DNA of 64,000 nucleotides from NCBI RefSeq assembly GCF_001184025.1, contig NZ_BBYG01000011.1, forward strand, positions 145,574-209,573. The letters run 5' to 3'. The first letter of the stretch is position 1. Each line of letters opens with the position of its first letter. This DNA is from Streptomyces maremycinicus. GTDB lineage: Bacteria > Actinomycetota > Actinomycetes > Streptomycetales > Streptomycetaceae. Made by a program: the position numbers and the translations under genes. Under the pieces are notes generated by a model, which made no database searches, was not told the DNA's origin, and was given only the letters and a program-made list of their open reading frames with translations. Below, one piece after another: positions 47,565 to 56,619 of the stretch.

Positions 47565-47593
47565 GCTCTGACGTCCCGTCGAAGGAGCAGCTC

Positions 47594-48436
47594 ATGGCCA
47601 ACGTCGTTCGTGCCGCACTGGTCCAGGCCACCTGGACCGGCGACACCGAGTCCATGGTGGCGAAACACGAGGAGCACGCCCGCGAGGCGGCCCGCCGGGG
47701 CGCGAAGATCATCGGGTTCCAGGAGGTCTTCAACGCTCCCTACTTCTGTCAGGTCCAGGAGCCGGAGCACTACCGCTGGGCCGAGCCGGTGCCCGACGGG
47801 CCGACCGTGCGCCGTATGCAGGAGCTCGCGCGCGAGACGGGCATGGTCGTCGTCGTACCGGTCTTCGAGATCGAGCAGTCCGGTTTCTACTACAACACCG
47901 CCGCCGTGATCGACGCCGACGGCTCGTACCTCGGCAAGTACCGCAAGCACCACATCCCGCAGGTGAAGGGCTTCTGGGAGAAGTACTACTTCAAGCCCGG
48001 GAACATCGGCTGGCCCGTCTTCGACACGGCCGTCGGCAAGGTCGGCGTCTACATCTGCTACGACCGGCACTTCCCGGAGGGCTGGCGGCAACTCGGCCTC
48101 AACGGGGCACAGTTGGTCTACAACCCGTCCGCCACCCACCGCGGCCTCTCCGCCCACCTCTGGCAGCTGGAGCAGCCCGCGGCCGCGGTCGCCAACGAGT
48201 ACTTCGTCGCCGCGATCAACCGGGTGGGCGTCGAGGAGTACGGGGACAACGACTTCTACGGGACGTCGTACTTCGTCGACCCGCGCGGAAAGTTCGTCGG
48301 CGAGGTCGCGAGCGACAAGGACGAGGAACTCGTGGTCCGCGACCTCGACTTCGACCTGGTCGAGGAGGTCCGGCAGCAGTGGGCCTTCTACCGCGACCGC
48401 CGACCCGACGCCTACGACGGGCTGGTGCAGCCGTGA
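47594..48436 (+). CDS. Beta-ureidopropionase-type nitrilase-superfamily amidase (copy 1)
   Basis: The 280-residue protein has the complete nitrilase triad: Glu44 (GFQEVFNAPYF), Lys118 (GKYRKHHIPQ) and Cys155 (GVYICYDRHFPEGW). N-terminal and C-terminal segments match N-carbamoyl-beta-alanine amidohydrolases. It would hydrolyse N-carbamoyl-beta-alanine to beta-alanine, CO2 and ammonia, the last step of reductive uracil degradation. AAGGAG precedes the ATG. Its stop overlaps the aminotransferase start (GTGA), coupling it to the enzyme that would use beta-alanine. A close paralogue lies at 51519. Confidence 0.9.
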   Translation: MANVVRAALVQATWTGDTESMVAKHEEHAREAARRGAKIIGFQEVFNAPYFCQVQEPEHYRWAEPVPDGPTVRRMQELARETGMVVVVPVFEIEQSGFYYNTAAVIDADGSYLGKYRKHHIPQVKGFWEKYYFKPGNIGWPVFDTAVGKVGVYICYDRHFPEGWRQLGLNGAQLVYNPSATHRGLSAHLWQLEQPAAAVANEYFVAAINRVGVEEYGDNDFYGTSYFVDPRGKFVGEVASDKDEELVVRDLDFDLVEEVRQQWAFYRDRRPDAYDGLVQP

Positions 48437-49716
48437 GCGACCTCCACGCCCGCCACCGCCGCGTCCTGCCGGACTGGCTCGCCCTCTACTACGACGATCC
48501 GCTGGAGATCACCCACGGTGAGGGCCGGCACGTCTGGGACTCCGACGGGAACAAGTACCTCGACTTCTTCGGCGGCATCCTCACCACCATGACGGCGCAC
48601 GCGCTGCCCGAGGTCACCAAGGCGGTGAGCGAGCAGGCCGGGCGGATCATCCACTCCTCGACCCTCTACCTCAACCGGGCCATGGTCGACCTCGCCGAGC
48701 GTATCGCGCACGTCAGCGGCATCCCCGACGCCCGGGTCTTCTTCACCACCTCGGGCACCGAGGCCAACGACACCGCGCTGCTGCTCGCCACCACCCACCG
48801 GCGCAGCAACACCGTCCTCGCGATGCGCAACAGCTACCACGGCCGTTCCTTCAGCGCGGTCGGCATCACCGGCAACCGCGGCTGGTCGCCGACCTCGCTG
48901 TCCCCGCTCCAGACGCTCTACGTCCACGGCGGGGTACGCGGACGCGGCCCGTTCGCCGGGCTCGGCGACGCCGAGTTCATCGAGGCCTGCGTCGAGGACC
49001 TGAAGGACCTGCTCGGCCACACCCGCCCGCCCGCGGCCCTGATCGCCGAACCGATCCAGGGGGTAGGCGGGTTCACCTCGCCGCCGGACGGTCTGTACGC
49101 GGCGTTCCGTGACGTGCTGAACGCCCACGGGATCCTGTGGATCGCCGACGAGGTGCAGACAGGCTGGGGCCGTACCGGAGAGCACTTCTGGGGCTGGCAG
49201 GCGCACGGCCGCAGCGGACCGCCGGACATCGTCACCTTCGCCAAGGGCATCGGCAACGGTATGTCCATCGGCGGTGTCATCGCCCGCGCCGAGATCATGA
49301 ACTGCCTGGACGCCAACAGCATCTCCACCTTCGGCGGCACCCAGGTCACCATGGCTGCGGGCCTCGCCAACCTCTCCTACCTGCTGGAACACGACCTCCA
49401 AGGCAACGCCCGGCGGGTCGGCGGCCTGCTCATCGAGCGGCTGCGGGCCGTCGCCGCCCAGGATCCGGGGGTCCGTGAGGTGCGCGGGCGCGGACTGATG
49501 ATCGGCGTCGAGCTGACGAAGCCCGGCACCGATCTGGCGGACCCGCAGCGGGCGGCCGCCGTGCTGGAGGCGGCCCGCGCCGAGGGCTTGCTGATCGGCA
49601 AGGGCGGAGGGCACGACACCAGCGCCCTGCGGATCGCGCCGCCGCTGTCCCTGACCGTGGCGGAGGCCGAGGAGGGCGCCGCGATCCTCGAACGCGCCCT
49701 GAGGAGCACGCAGTAG
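48433..49716 (+). CDS. Class III aminotransferase (probable beta-alanine/2-oxo acid)
   Basis: The 427-residue PLP enzyme starts at GTG 48433, overlapping the amidase stop. It has the fold-type I class III pattern: TSGTEANDTALLLATT (~113-128), RNSYHGRSF, EPIQGVGG, the PLP-binding Asp in ILWIADEVQTGWGRTG and the Schiff-base Lys in VTFAKGIGNGMSIGG (~277). Related enzymes are alanine-glyoxylate or beta-aminoisobutyrate-pyruvate aminotransferases. In this operon it most likely deaminates beta-alanine or beta-aminoisobutyrate produced from uracil or thymine. The acceptor keto acid is not determinable from sequence. Confidence 0.88.
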   Translation: MSDLHARHRRVLPDWLALYYDDPLEITHGEGRHVWDSDGNKYLDFFGGILTTMTAHALPEVTKAVSEQAGRIIHSSTLYLNRAMVDLAERIAHVSGIPDARVFFTTSGTEANDTALLLATTHRRSNTVLAMRNSYHGRSFSAVGITGNRGWSPTSLSPLQTLYVHGGVRGRGPFAGLGDAEFIEACVEDLKDLLGHTRPPAALIAEPIQGVGGFTSPPDGLYAAFRDVLNAHGILWIADEVQTGWGRTGEHFWGWQAHGRSGPPDIVTFAKGIGNGMSIGGVIARAEIMNCLDANSISTFGGTQVTMAAGLANLSYLLEHDLQGNARRVGGLLIERLRAVAAQDPGVREVRGRGLMIGVELTKPGTDLADPQRAAAVLEAARAEGLLIGKGGGHDTSALRIAPPLSLTVAEAEEGAAILERALRSTQ

Positions 49717-49753
49717 CGCGGGCCTGAGCACCTGAGCAAGGGAACACGACGCC

Positions 49754-51337
49754 ATGACCATCACCCTGGAGCCCTGGGGGCCCGTAGAGCCCCTGGAACC
49801 CGCTCTGTCGGTCCGTCAGGTCCTGGCCCTGGAAAGGGTGCTGGCCGGGGAGCCCGAGGTGGTGGCCGGCGCGGGCCAGCTCGACCGCCCGGTGCGCTGG
49901 GTGCACGTCGCCGAGGCCGCGGACGTCGGCGTGATGCTCAGCGGCGGCGAGATGGTCCTCACCACCGGAGTGCTGCTCGCCGGTGACGAGAACGCGCAGA
50001 CCGAGTACATCCAGTCCCTGCACCGCGCGGAGGCCGCCGCCGTCGTGCTGGGACTGGGCCGGGCGTTCCCCTCGCCACCGGACGTCATGCGGCGCGCGGC
50101 CGAGCGGTGCGGGCTGCCGATGGTCGTCCTCCACCGCCCTTTCCCCTTCGCCGAGTTGACGGAGGAGGTCCAGTCCCGGCTGGTCCGGCGCAAGTTCGCC
50201 GCCGTCAGCCTGTCGGAGGCCGTGCGGACCGCGCTCACCGCGCTGATCACCGCGGGCGCCCCGCTCCAGCTGCTGCTCGACGAGATCGCCCAGCACGCCG
50301 CCTGTCCCGTCGTCGTCACCAACCTCGCCCACCGGGTGCTGGCGACGGCGGGGGAGCGGTCGGCGGTCGACGACGTGCTGCGGGACTGGGAGCGCATCGC
50401 CCGCCAGGCCGGCGGCACCGAGGGCGACGGCTGGATCCGCGCGGAGCTGGGCGGACGCGGCGAGCGGTGGGGGCAGATCATGCTCTGCGGCCACCGCGGC
50501 GACACCGCCGGCGGCCGGCTCCTCGCCGACCGGGCCGCCGAGGCCCTCGTCCTGCACCGCATGCTCGGCGGGACCTCCGCCCACACCTGGGAGGAGCAGT
50601 CCGCGCAGAGCCTGCTCACCGACCTGGTCTCCGGTGTCGTGCCGGCCCGGCAGCTGCTGCCCCGGGCCCGGGCGGCCGGGCTCCCCGTCAACCGGCGCAC
50701 CTTCGTCCCGCTGGTCGTCCGTGCCGGGGATCCCGCCCAACTGGAGCGCATGCTGCGCCTGCTGGGGATGACCGGGCTGGTCGCCGAGCTCGCCGACGGG
50801 GCCACCGCCGTGCTGCTCAGCCTGGCCCGCGACCAGGACGCCGAGGCGCTCACCGCGCACTTCGCCGCCCGGCTGCGGACCGAGTCGGGGGAGAGCCGCA
50901 CCGTCGTCGCGGCGGCCGCCCCACGCATCGTCTGGGACGACGTGTCCGCCGGGCTGCGCGAGGCCCAGCATGTCGCGGACGCCGTGGCCGACTCCTCGGC
51001 GGCCCTCGACCTCCCGCCCGTCGTCCGCCTCAAGGACGTCCATCTGCGCGGCCTGGTAAGGCTGTTGCGGGACGACCCGCATGTGCAGTCCTTCGCCGAG
51101 CGGGAGCTGGACGGGCTGCTGTGCGCGGCCGGGGACGACCTCCTCGCCGTCCTGCGGACCTACCTGGCCACCGGCCGCAACAAGTCCCGCACCGCCCAGC
51201 TCCACCACGTCTCCCGGCCCGCGCTGTACCGCCGGCTGGAGGCGATAGAGGGCCGGCTGGGGGTGGACCTCGACGACTTCGAACAGGCCGCCTCGGTGCA
51301 CATCGCGCTGCTCGCGCACGACGCGCAGCAGAGCTGA
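49754..51337 (+). CDS. PucR-family transcriptional regulator
   Basis: The 527-residue protein has an N-terminal PucR domain (~15-140; VRWVHVAEAADVGVMLSGGE, LHRPFPFAELTEEV), a middle GGDEF-like/CdaR segment (~300-400) and a C-terminal helix-turn-helix of the PucR type (~440-515; TYLATGRNKSRTAQLHHVSR, LYRRLEAIEGRLGVDLDD). PucR in Bacillus activates purine catabolism in response to allantoin-like intermediates. Here the gene lies between two beta-ureidopropionases, so it probably controls the pyrimidine cluster with a dihydropyrimidine or carbamoyl compound as ligand. Inverted repeats before both amidase genes are candidate sites. Confidence 0.9.
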   Translation: MTITLEPWGPVEPLEPALSVRQVLALERVLAGEPEVVAGAGQLDRPVRWVHVAEAADVGVMLSGGEMVLTTGVLLAGDENAQTEYIQSLHRAEAAAVVLGLGRAFPSPPDVMRRAAERCGLPMVVLHRPFPFAELTEEVQSRLVRRKFAAVSLSEAVRTALTALITAGAPLQLLLDEIAQHAACPVVVTNLAHRVLATAGERSAVDDVLRDWERIARQAGGTEGDGWIRAELGGRGERWGQIMLCGHRGDTAGGRLLADRAAEALVLHRMLGGTSAHTWEEQSAQSLLTDLVSGVVPARQLLPRARAAGLPVNRRTFVPLVVRAGDPAQLERMLRLLGMTGLVAELADGATAVLLSLARDQDAEALTAHFAARLRTESGESRTVVAAAAPRIVWDDVSAGLREAQHVADAVADSSAALDLPPVVRLKDVHLRGLVRLLRDDPHVQSFAERELDGLLCAAGDDLLAVLRTYLATGRNKSRTAQLHHVSRPALYRRLEAIEGRLGVDLDDFEQAASVHIALLAHDAQQS

Positions 51338-51417
51338 CGGCGGACGTCGGGCAACACCTCAGAAACATGGAACGACCAGGGAAAACGGTGGTGAAACATG
51401 GGTCCGCGAAGACGTGA

Positions 51418-51456
51418 CACGGTGGCACGCCGGACGCCCGCAGGCGTGACACCGTG
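51418..51456. promoter_or_regulatory. 14-bp inverted repeat upstream of the second amidase
   Basis: CACGGTGGCACGCC and GGCGTGACACCGTG pair with one mismatch across an 11-nt spacer. The repeat lies ~63 bp upstream of the second beta-ureidopropionase start, a good position for an operator of the PucR protein encoded just upstream. It could alternatively end the pucR transcript. Confidence 0.55.
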
Positions 51457-51518
51457 CAACTCAAAGCGGGCTCCGCGGCTTCCTAGGCTCCTCGTACACC
51501 GAGCGACCGGAGGTCCCG

Positions 51519-52361
51519 ATGAGCAGAGTGATCCGCGCCGCCGTCTTCCAGACGGCCTGGACCGGCGACAAGGAATCGATGATCCAGGTCCACGAGCAGG
51601 CGGTCCGCGACGCGGCCGCGCAGGGTGCTCAGGTCCTGTGTTTCCAGGAGCTGTTCTACGGACCGTACTTCTGCCAGGTCCAGGACCCGCAGTTCTACGA
51701 GTACGCCGAGCAGATCCCGGACGGCCCGATCGTGAAGCGTTTCCAGGCGCTCGCCAGGGAGCACGGCATCGTCCTGGTGCTGCCGATGTACGAGGAGGAG
51801 CAGCCCGGCGTCCTCTACAACACCGCCGCCGTGATCGACGCGGACGGCTCGTACCTCGGCAAGTACCGCAAGCACCACATCCCGCAGGTCAAGGGTTTCT
51901 GGGAGAAGTTCTACTTCCGGCCCGGGAACGTGGGCTGGCCCGTCTTCGAGACGGCCGTCGGCAAGGTGGGCGTCTACATCTGCTACGACCGCCACTTCCC
52001 GGAGGGCTGGCGCGCGCTGGGTCTGGAGGGCGCCGAGATCGTGTTCAACCCCTCGGCGACCTCGCGTGGCCTGTCCGCCTACCTGTGGCAGCTGGAGCAG
52101 CCGGCGGCGGCCGTCGCCAACGAGTACTTCGTCGGCGCGATCAACCGGGTCGGCGTCGAGGAACTCGGCGACAACGACTTCTACGGGACCTCGTACTTCG
52201 TGGACCCGGAGGCCCAGTTCGTCGGCGAGGTGGCGAGCGACAAGGAGACCGAACTCGTCGTCCGCGACCTCGACATGGCCAAGCTGCGCGAGGTCCGCGA
52301 CCGCTGGCAGTTCTACCGGGACCGCCGCCCGGAGGCCTACGGCCCGCTGACCGCACCGTAG
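51519..52361 (+). CDS. Beta-ureidopropionase-type nitrilase-superfamily amidase (copy 2)
   Basis: This 280-residue paralogue of the 47594 gene keeps the same triad (Glu in CFQELFYGPYF, Lys in KYRKHHIPQ, Cys in VYICYDRHF) and the same length, with most differences in surface helices. It begins the part of the cluster with dihydropyrimidinase 124 bp downstream, and so probably acts directly on its product, N-carbamoyl-beta-alanine or its methyl analogue from thymine. The two copies may differ in preference for uracil- versus thymine-derived substrate. It follows an inverted repeat and likely has its own promoter. Confidence 0.9.
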   Translation: MSRVIRAAVFQTAWTGDKESMIQVHEQAVRDAAAQGAQVLCFQELFYGPYFCQVQDPQFYEYAEQIPDGPIVKRFQALAREHGIVLVLPMYEEEQPGVLYNTAAVIDADGSYLGKYRKHHIPQVKGFWEKFYFRPGNVGWPVFETAVGKVGVYICYDRHFPEGWRALGLEGAEIVFNPSATSRGLSAYLWQLEQPAAAVANEYFVGAINRVGVEELGDNDFYGTSYFVDPEAQFVGEVASDKETELVVRDLDMAKLREVRDRWQFYRDRRPEAYGPLTAP

Positions 52362-52369
52362 GACCCGAG

Positions 52370-52392
52370 GCCCCCGCGTCCCGGTCGGGGGC
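52370..52392. terminator. Short hairpin after the second amidase gene
   Basis: GCCCCCG and CGGGGGC pair over 7 bp around a 9-nt loop, 8 bp after the stop codon. It could be a weak terminator or only attenuate read-through into dihydropyrimidinase. Confidence 0.4.
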
Positions 52393-52485
52393 GCGGGGCA
52401 GCGTCCGTGTGCGGCTCCGCCGCGGGACGCGACCGGCCTCGAACGACCCGTACGTCACGACCACAACCCAGCGGAGCGTCCACGC

Positions 52486-53889
52486 ATGAGCACCCGTACC
52501 GTCATCCGCGGCGGCCTCGTCGTCACCGCGTCCGACGAGATCCACGCCGACGTCCTGATCGAGGACGGCCGTATCGCCGCCCTCGCCGCCTCCGCGACCC
52601 CGGCCGCCGAGGCCTGGACCGCCGAGCGGGTCATCGACGCCACCGGGAAGTACGTGATCCCGGGCGGGGTCGACGTCCACACCCACATGGAGCTGCCGTT
52701 CGGCGGCACCTCCGCCTCCGACACCTTCGAGACCGGCACCCGGGCGGCCGCCTGGGGCGGCACGACGACGATCGTCGACTTCGCCGTGCAGAGCGTCGGA
52801 CGCAGTCTGCGCGACGGGCTGGACGCCTGGCACGCGAAGGCCGAGGGCAACTGCGCCATCGACTACGGCTTCCACATGATCGTCTCCGACGTGAACCAGG
52901 ACACGCTGAAGGAGATGGACCTGCTGGTGGAGGAGGGCGTCACCTCCTTCAAGCAGTTCATGGCGTATCCCGGCGTCTTCTACAGCGACGACGGCCAGAT
53001 CCTGCGCGCGATGCAGCGCTCCGCCGAGAACGGCGGACTGATCATGATGCACGCGGAGAACGGCATCGCCATCGACGTCCTGGTCGAGCAGGCGCTGGCC
53101 CGCGGCGAGACCGATCCGCGGTACCACGGCGAGGTCCGCAAGGCCCTCCTCGAGGCCGAGGCCACCCACCGCGCCATCAAACTCGCCCAGGTCGCCGGCG
53201 CTCCGCTGTACGTGGTGCACGTATCGGCGATGGAAGCGGTCGCGGAACTGGCCCGGGCGCGCGACGAGGGGCTGAACGTCTTCGGTGAGACCTGTCCGCA
53301 GTACCTGTTCCTGTCGACGGACAACCTCGCCGAGCCCGGCTTCGAGGGCTCGAAGTACGTGTGCTCGACGCCGCTGCGGCCCAAGGAGCACCAGGCCAAG
53401 CTCTGGCAGGGCCTGCGGACCAACGACCTCCAGGTCGTCTCCACCGACCACTGCCCCTTCTGCTTCGTGGGTCAGAAGGAGCTCGGCCGGGGCGACTTCT
53501 CGAAGATCCCCAACGGTCTGCCGGGGGTCGAGAACCGGATGGACCTGCTGCACCAGGCCGTCGTCGACGGGCACATCAGCCGCCGTCGCTGGATCGAGAT
53601 CGCCTGCGCCACTCCGGCCCGCATGTTCGGCATGTACCCGAAGAAGGGCACCATCGCCCCGGGCGCCGACGCCGACGTGGTGATCTACGACCCGCACGCC
53701 GAGCAGGTCGTCTCCGCCGAGACGCACCACATGAACGTCGACTACTCGGCGTACGAGGGCAAGCGGCTCACCGGCCGCGTCGAGACGGTCCTGTCGCGGG
53801 GCGAACTCGTCATCACCGAGCGGGAGTACACCGGACACGCCGGTCACGGCGTCTACACCCCGCGCTCCACCTGCCAGTACCTCAACTAG
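52486..53889 (+). CDS. hydA: Dihydropyrimidinase / D-hydantoinase
   Basis: This opens dihydrouracil or dihydrothymine rings to N-carbamoyl-beta-amino acids. The 467-residue amidohydrolase has all metal ligands: His65 and His67 (VDVHTHMELP), carbamylated Lys156 (SFKQFMAYPG), His189 (MHAENG), His245 (VHVSAME) and Asp321 (STDHCPFCF). Length and motifs match dihydropyrimidinases more than allantoinase (compare the 14361 gene). Its product is the substrate of the two amidases in this cluster. The downstream luciferase-like gene follows after 11 bp with AGGAG, so the two are in one operon. Confidence 0.94.
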   Translation: MSTRTVIRGGLVVTASDEIHADVLIEDGRIAALAASATPAAEAWTAERVIDATGKYVIPGGVDVHTHMELPFGGTSASDTFETGTRAAAWGGTTTIVDFAVQSVGRSLRDGLDAWHAKAEGNCAIDYGFHMIVSDVNQDTLKEMDLLVEEGVTSFKQFMAYPGVFYSDDGQILRAMQRSAENGGLIMMHAENGIAIDVLVEQALARGETDPRYHGEVRKALLEAEATHRAIKLAQVAGAPLYVVHVSAMEAVAELARARDEGLNVFGETCPQYLFLSTDNLAEPGFEGSKYVCSTPLRPKEHQAKLWQGLRTNDLQVVSTDHCPFCFVGQKELGRGDFSKIPNGLPGVENRMDLLHQAVVDGHISRRRWIEIACATPARMFGMYPKKGTIAPGADADVVIYDPHAEQVVSAETHHMNVDYSAYEGKRLTGRVETVLSRGELVITEREYTGHAGHGVYTPRSTCQYLN

Positions 53890-53900
53890 GAGCAGCGCTC

Positions 53901-54920
53901 ATGGACTTCGGACTCGTCCTGCAAACCGACCCGCCGGCCTCGAAGGTCGTCGAGCTGATGAAGCGTGCCGAGGACAACGGCTTCACGTACGGCTGGACCT
54001 TCGACTCCGCCGTGCTCTGGCAGGAACCGTTCGTGATCTACAGCCAGATCCTGGCGAACACCAGCAGGCTGACGGTGGGCCCGATGGTGACCAACCCGGG
54101 CACCCGCACCTGGGAGGTCACCGCCTCCACCTTCGCCACCCTCAACGACATGTTCGGCAACCGCACGGTGTGCGGCATCGGACGCGGCGACTCCGCGATG
54201 CGCGTCGCGGGCCGCGCCCCCAACACCCTCGCCCGGATCAGCGCCGCCATGAAGGTCATCAGGGCACTCGGCTCGGGCCAGGAGGCGGACCTCGGCGGCA
54301 CGGTCGTCAAGTTCCCGTGGATCAGGGAGGACGCTCGACTCCCCGTCTGGATGGCCGCGTACGGCCCCAAGGCGCTGAAGATGACCGGCGAGGAGGCCGA
54401 CGGCTTCATCCTCCAGCTGGCCGACCTCTACCTCACCGAGTACATGGTGAAGGCCGTCAAGGACGCCGCCGTCGCCGCCGGCCGCAACCCCGCCGAGGTG
54501 AAGATCTGCGTCGCCGCCCCGGCGTACGTCACCGAGGACGACTCGCCCGAGGCGCTCGCCCACGCGCGTGAGCAGTGCCGCTGGTTCGGCGGGATGGTCG
54601 GCAACCACGTCGCCGACCTGGTGTCCAAGTACGGCGAGCACTCCGCGGCCGTACCGGACGAACTGACCGACTACATCAAGTCCCGCGAGGGGTACGACTA
54701 CTCGCACCACGGGCGCGCCGACAACCCCGACACCGCGTTCGTGCCGGACGAGATCGTCGACCGGTTCTGCCTCGTCGGACCGGTCGAGAAGCACATCGAG
54801 AAGCTCCAGGCACTGCGTGAGCTGGGCGTCGACCAGTTCGCCGTCTACGACATGCACGACGCCCGGGAGGCCACCATCGACGCCTACGGGGCGCGGGTCA
54901 TCCCGGCCCTCAACGGCTGA
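53901..54920 (+). CDS. Luciferase-like (LLM) flavin/F420-dependent oxidoreductase, TIGR03842-like
   Basis: The 339-residue TIM-barrel protein has LLM-family landmarks: an opening strand MDFGLVLQTDPPASKVVEL, YGWTFDSAVLWQEPF, VGPMVTNPGTRTWEVTAS and GIGRGDSAMRVAGRAPNTL (cofactor phosphate-binding region, ~92-110), then PVWMAAYGPKALKMTGEEADG. I recall this subfamily (TIGR03842) beside dihydropyrimidinases in many actinobacteria. In this operon a ring-reducing step before dihydropyrimidinase is missing, so it may reduce uracil with F420H2 or FMNH2. Alternatively it could be a monooxygenase. The reaction is inference; the family placement is fairly safe. Confidence 0.85.
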   Translation: MDFGLVLQTDPPASKVVELMKRAEDNGFTYGWTFDSAVLWQEPFVIYSQILANTSRLTVGPMVTNPGTRTWEVTASTFATLNDMFGNRTVCGIGRGDSAMRVAGRAPNTLARISAAMKVIRALGSGQEADLGGTVVKFPWIREDARLPVWMAAYGPKALKMTGEEADGFILQLADLYLTEYMVKAVKDAAVAAGRNPAEVKICVAAPAYVTEDDSPEALAHAREQCRWFGGMVGNHVADLVSKYGEHSAAVPDELTDYIKSREGYDYSHHGRADNPDTAFVPDEIVDRFCLVGPVEKHIEKLQALRELGVDQFAVYDMHDAREATIDAYGARVIPALNG

Positions 54921-54953
54921 CCGCTCGACTCCCCGACCCCCCACTCCAGTTCT

Positions 54954-54980
54954 CCCCTCCTCCGGCACCCGGAGGAGGGG
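54954..54980. terminator. Strong hairpin between oxidoreductase and permease genes
   Basis: CCCCTCCTCCGG and CCGGAGGAGGGG form a perfect 12-bp stem with a 3-nt CAC loop, 34 bp after the oxidoreductase stop. Very stable, no T-run. It probably ends or reduces the upstream transcript before the permease gene. Confidence 0.65.
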
Positions 54981-55035
54981 GCCGGAGATCCCGCACGGCC
55001 TTTCCGGATCCGCCCCTCGTTTGATTGGCCTGCCC

Positions 55036-56568
55036 ATGACCGACACCGCTCCCACGGCCATACCGCCGACCTCACAAGTCACCCTCGCCGACGGCCGGGT
55101 GGAGATCGCCCCTGGTTCGCCGCAGCCCAGCGGCCCCTACGCCAACGAGGACCTTCTCCCGGTCCCTGTGGAGAAGCGCACCTGGACGACGTACAACTTC
55201 TCCGCGCTGTGGGTCGGCATGGCCCACAACACGGCGTCGTGGACGCTCGCCTCCGGTCTGATCGCCGTCGGCATGGACTGGAAGCAGGCGGTGCTCACCA
55301 TCGCCCTGGCCAACGTCATCGTGCTGGTCCCGATGCTGCTCACCGGGCACGCGGGACCGAAGTACGGGATCCCCTTCCCGGTCTTCGCCCGCGCCTCGTT
55401 CGGGATCCGCGGCGCCAACCTGCCGGCCGTCGTACGGGCGTTGGTGGCCTGCGGATGGTTCGGCATCCAGACCTGGATCGGCGGCGAGGCGATCTACTTC
55501 CTGGCCGGGAAACTGATCGGCAACGGCTGGAGCGAGGCCGGGGAGATCGGCGGCTACGCCTGGACCATGTGGCTGTCGTTCGCGATCTTCTGGGCGATCC
55601 AGGTCGCGATCATCTACCGGGGCATGGAGACGATCCGCCGCTTCGAGAACTGGGCGGCGCCCTTCGTCCTGGTCGGCGCGCTGGTGATGCTGATCTGGAT
55701 GAGCGACAAGGCAGGCGGTTTCGGCCCGTTGCTCGACCAGCCGTCCAAGCTCGGCTGGGGCGGCGACTTCTGGAAGCTTTTCTGGCCGTCCCTGATGGGC
55801 ATGATCGGCTTCTGGTCCACGCTGTCGCTGAACATCCCGGACTTCACCCGGTACGGAAAGTCGCAGAAGGCGCAGACCTGGGGTCAGGCGCTCGGCCTGC
55901 CGACCACCATGACCCTGTTCGCGCTGCTGTCGGTGATGGTCACCTCCGGTTCGCAGGCGGTGTACGGCGAGACGATCTGGGATCCGGTACAGCTCGCCGC
56001 CAAGACCGACAACGTCTTCGGTCTGCTGTTCGCGCTGGTGACCGTGCTGGTGGCGACCCTGTCCGTGAACGTCGCGGCCAATCTGGTCTCGCCGGCCTTC
56101 GACTTCTCCAACATCGCGCCCCGGAGGATCAGTTTCCGCACCGGCGCCCTCGCCACCTGTGTCCTCGGCGTGCTGATCTTCCCGTGGAAGCTGTACTCCG
56201 ACCCGCAGGGCTACATCTTCACCTGGCTCGGTCTGGTCGGCGGTCTGCTGGGCACGGTCGCCGGCATCCTCATCGCCGACTACTGGATCCTGCGCCGCGG
56301 CAAGCTCGACCTGACCGATCTGTACCGTACGGGCGGCCGTTACTGGTACGACGGCGGCTGGAACTGGCGGGCCGTGGTGGCCTTCGCGACCGGCGGAGTG
56401 CTCGCGGTCGGCGGCGCCAGCTTCAAGCCGCTGATCGACGGGCGGCCGATCCCGGCGCTGGAATCCCTCGCCGACTACGGCTGGGCGGTCGGGCTCGGCA
56501 CCTCGATGGCGCTGTACCTGGCCCTGATGCTGCTGCTGCCTCCGCGACAGGAACAGCACGCCGTCTGA
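55036..56568 (+). CDS. NCS1-family permease (pyrimidine/hydantoin/allantoin importer)
   Basis: The 510-residue protein has about twelve transmembrane helices. Features of the nucleobase-cation-symport-1 family are clear: NFSALWVGMAHNTASW (~57-72), FPVFARASFGIRGANLPAVV (~121-140), WFGIQTWIGGEA and NIPDFTRYGKSQ (~272-283). NCS1 proteins import uracil, cytosine, hydantoin or allantoin with Na+ or H+. Its place after the dihydropyrimidinase genes points to uracil, thymine or a hydantoin as cargo. The ATG at 55036 has a weak ribosome site. A strong terminator follows the stop after 13 bp. Confidence 0.93.
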   Translation: MTDTAPTAIPPTSQVTLADGRVEIAPGSPQPSGPYANEDLLPVPVEKRTWTTYNFSALWVGMAHNTASWTLASGLIAVGMDWKQAVLTIALANVIVLVPMLLTGHAGPKYGIPFPVFARASFGIRGANLPAVVRALVACGWFGIQTWIGGEAIYFLAGKLIGNGWSEAGEIGGYAWTMWLSFAIFWAIQVAIIYRGMETIRRFENWAAPFVLVGALVMLIWMSDKAGGFGPLLDQPSKLGWGGDFWKLFWPSLMGMIGFWSTLSLNIPDFTRYGKSQKAQTWGQALGLPTTMTLFALLSVMVTSGSQAVYGETIWDPVQLAAKTDNVFGLLFALVTVLVATLSVNVAANLVSPAFDFSNIAPRRISFRTGALATCVLGVLIFPWKLYSDPQGYIFTWLGLVGGLLGTVAGILIADYWILRRGKLDLTDLYRTGGRYWYDGGWNWRAVVAFATGGVLAVGGASFKPLIDGRPIPALESLADYGWAVGLGTSMALYLALMLLLPPRQEQHAV

Positions 56569-56581
56569 CGGACGACGCGAG

Positions 56582-56615
56582 ACGGCCGGAGGAGCGACCA
56601 GGCTCCTCCGGCCGT
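56582..56615. terminator. Strong hairpin after the NCS1 permease
   Basis: ACGGCCGGAGGAGC and GCTCCTCCGGCCGT form a perfect 14-bp stem with a 6-nt loop immediately after the permease gene and a short TTCCCG after it. It is the likely end of the pyrimidine operon. Confidence 0.8.
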
Positions 56616-56619
56616 TCCC

